6,570 bases of DNA from Candidatus Uhrbacteria bacterium (GTDB lineage Bacteria; Patescibacteriota; Patescibacteriia; UBA9934; UBA9568): contig DNKR01000021.1 in the NCBI GenBank assembly GCA_003497135.1, positions 368 to 6,937 of the forward strand, written 5' to 3'. Below, piece by piece: positions 5,558 through 6,570 of the stretch; the first letter of the stretch is position 1; each line of letters opens with the position of its first letter. Position numbers and translations under genes: made by a program. Below the pieces are notes generated by a model. It was given only the letters and a program-made list of their open reading frames with translations, was not told the origin of the DNA and made no database searches.

Positions 5558-6570
5558 ATGAAACCGGCTCAAATCAAGTATATCAGCTTTACTGTGATTT
5601 TTCTAGCGATTATTGCAATAAACGCGTATTTGATTAATTCGCAAATTTTAGGGCTAATTTCAGCTGTCGCAGGATTGGCTGTGTTTGGAAAAATGATCGG
5701 AAAATACATGGCGCCCGGCGAACTGGGCGCATCTCAAACATTCATCGGATCGCTTGTTTTAATTGCGTTTTGGGCAATAGCCGGCACGATTTTGTATTAT
5801 TTTGGAACAATTTCAAAAACATCTGTTGTTGTTTTGATTATGCTCACCCCTGTTTTAGCTCATTTTATTGCAATGCGCGCTCCAAAACAAAAAAAAGACG
5901 AAGTTTTTTTGGATTCGGAAAAGCATAAACTCTCTCCGTATTCGATTCTTTCTGCCGCGAGCGCTCTGCTTTTAGTTTCGCTCGCAATATCTGTTCTTGC
6001 AAAAACGGAAATTTTGCATGCAACGCGCTCGCCATGGCTGGAAATTTCAAGCTCTTATTTCTATTATCTGATTCCGGCCTCAGCTCTGGTGTGCGCGCTT
6101 GCGTTTAGAGGACGCGAACGCGCGTGGATCCTGCCGCTTTTAATGGTTTTGACATTTTCAATAATTGGCGCGGCTCTGCTGTCATACCCGCTCGGATTTG
6201 GATTTGATTCGTTTATTCATCGAGCAACAGAAGATCACATTGCAAAATTCGGGACAATAACTCCAAAACCATTTTACTACATCGGACAGTACGCGCTTGT
6301 TCTTATCGCGAACCACGGATTTTCAATTCCAATAGGTATCGCGGACAGATTCTTGCTTCCGGTCATTACCGCGATATTTATTCCGCTGACAGCATACATC
6401 GGATTCGCGCACGCGTTATCAAGCAAGCGCACCGCCATTTTCGCAACAATCGCGATATTACTGATACCGCTTTCAAACTTCACTGTCACAACGCCGCAAG
6501 GACTGTCGCTTTTCTGGCTCTTGTGCTTAGTTCTGTTATCTCTGCCAATACTAATGGGCCGCGCGGCGCG
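5558..6570 (+). CDS. Large polytopic membrane protein, putative GT-C-like glycosyltransferase, 3' end outside window
   Basis: The frame is open from the ATG at 5558 to the right edge (337 full codons) with no stop, so the protein is longer than shown. It is divergent from the pgsA-like operon. Likely membrane helices lie at about 7-26, 29-47, 64-83, 90-107, 129-147, 167-184, 190-210, 241-257, 265-285, 292-308 and 315-334. A basic/acidic loop with KQKKDE lies at 110-115. The most telling part is the loop at 211-245: PLGFGFDSFIHRATE, then GTITPKPFYYIGQY. An Asp followed four residues later by His (D217, H221), then Gly and Pro-Lys-Pro, in a long loop after a helix, resembles the catalytic first loop of GT-C enzymes, here placed behind about seven helices. 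I associate this family with Parcubacteria but know no demonstrated function. An exporter or polymerase role is also possible. No earlier ATG is in frame and there is no Shine-Dalgarno. Confidence 0.85.
   Translation, partial: MKPAQIKYISFTVIFLAIIAINAYLINSQILGLISAVAGLAVFGKMIGKYMAPGELGASQTFIGSLVLIAFWAIAGTILYYFGTISKTSVVVLIMLTPVLAHFIAMRAPKQKKDEVFLDSEKHKLSPYSILSAASALLLVSLAISVLAKTEILHATRSPWLEISSSYFYYLIPASALVCALAFRGRERAWILPLLMVLTFSIIGAALLSYPLGFGFDSFIHRATEDHIAKFGTITPKPFYYIGQYALVLIANHGFSIPIGIADRFLLPVITAIFIPLTAYIGFAHALSSKRTAIFATIAILLIPLSNFTVTTPQGLSLFWLLCLVLLSLPILMGRAA
5577..5585 (-). promoter_or_regulatory. Candidate extended -10 promoter for the pgsA-like operon
   Basis: On the minus strand TGATATACT (5585-5577) is an extended -10 element, with TATACT matching 5 of 6 positions of TATAAT. 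It lies within codons 7-10 of the divergent plus-strand gene. Transcription would start near 5570, giving a leader of about 55 bases to the ATG at 5514. No convincing -35 was found. The divergent transcripts would overlap by roughly 30 bases at their 5' ends. It is the best candidate in the region but unproven. Confidence 0.35.

Noticed and set aside
5275..5637. Plus-strand frame of 120 codons spanning the pgsA-like start and the divergent gap
   Set aside because: It overlaps the PgsA-like signature region in antisense and the start of the real plus-strand gene in another frame; its composition is low in hydrophobic pattern and unlike a real protein.
6277..6489. Minus-strand frame of 70 codons
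   Set aside because: It is antisense to the continuous membrane-protein frame at 5558-6570, which has clear helices throughout.
1..6570. CRISPR arrays, tRNA, rRNA or riboswitches
   Set aside because: No regularly spaced repeats or recognisable RNA gene sequences were seen, and nearly every base is taken up by coding frames; no covariance-model search could be run.

Overview
The window looks like part of a small, AT-leaning bacterial genome, most likely a candidate phylum radiation (Patescibacteria/Parcubacteria-type) organism. That call rests on three things seen here: very tight gene packing; a general lack of Shine-Dalgarno sequences; and a set of membrane proteins whose sequence style (a GT-C protein with an N-terminal SPDEN loop, a large single-pass ectodomain protein, and a polytopic protein with a GFDSFIH...ITPKP loop) I associate with Parcubacteria. 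The taxonomic call is inference from recalled family style, not from a search or a marker gene.

Layout. Positions 5514 down to 1 carry a co-directional minus-strand gene train. In order of transcription it holds: a CDP-alcohol phosphatidyltransferase (PgsA-like); a GT-C type membrane glycosyltransferase overlapping it by an ATGA junction; a 478-residue membrane-anchored extracytoplasmic protein of unknown function; a 108-residue multi-pass membrane protein; a HIT-family nucleotide hydrolase; an intact dTDP-glucose 4,6-dehydratase (RfbB); and, cut by the window edge, the N-terminus of an IS200-like/REP-associated (Y1) transposase that begins inside the end of rfbB. From 5558 to the right edge a divergent plus-strand gene, also cut by the window edge, encodes a large polytopic membrane protein with a GT-C-like extracytoplasmic loop. 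The longest gap between genes is 43 bases, so no long stretch is without a gene. I see no tRNA, rRNA, CRISPR array or convincing intrinsic terminator.

Working together. The genes read as a cell-envelope locus. RfbB makes dTDP-4-keto-6-deoxyglucose, the precursor of dTDP-rhamnose and related sugars. The GT-C enzyme would transfer a sugar from a polyprenyl-phosphate carrier on the outer face of the membrane. The PgsA-like enzyme makes or modifies a phospholipid head group. The anchored ectodomain protein and the two other membrane proteins of unknown function may assemble, export or carry the product. The enzyme family calls are solid for RfbB, the HIT protein and the CDP-alcohol phosphatidyltransferase; the shared pathway is inference from neighbourhood. 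The most interesting parts are the unannotated membrane genes at 1528-3292 and 5558-6570, the transposase start nested in rfbB, and the compact divergent promoter region at 5515-5585.
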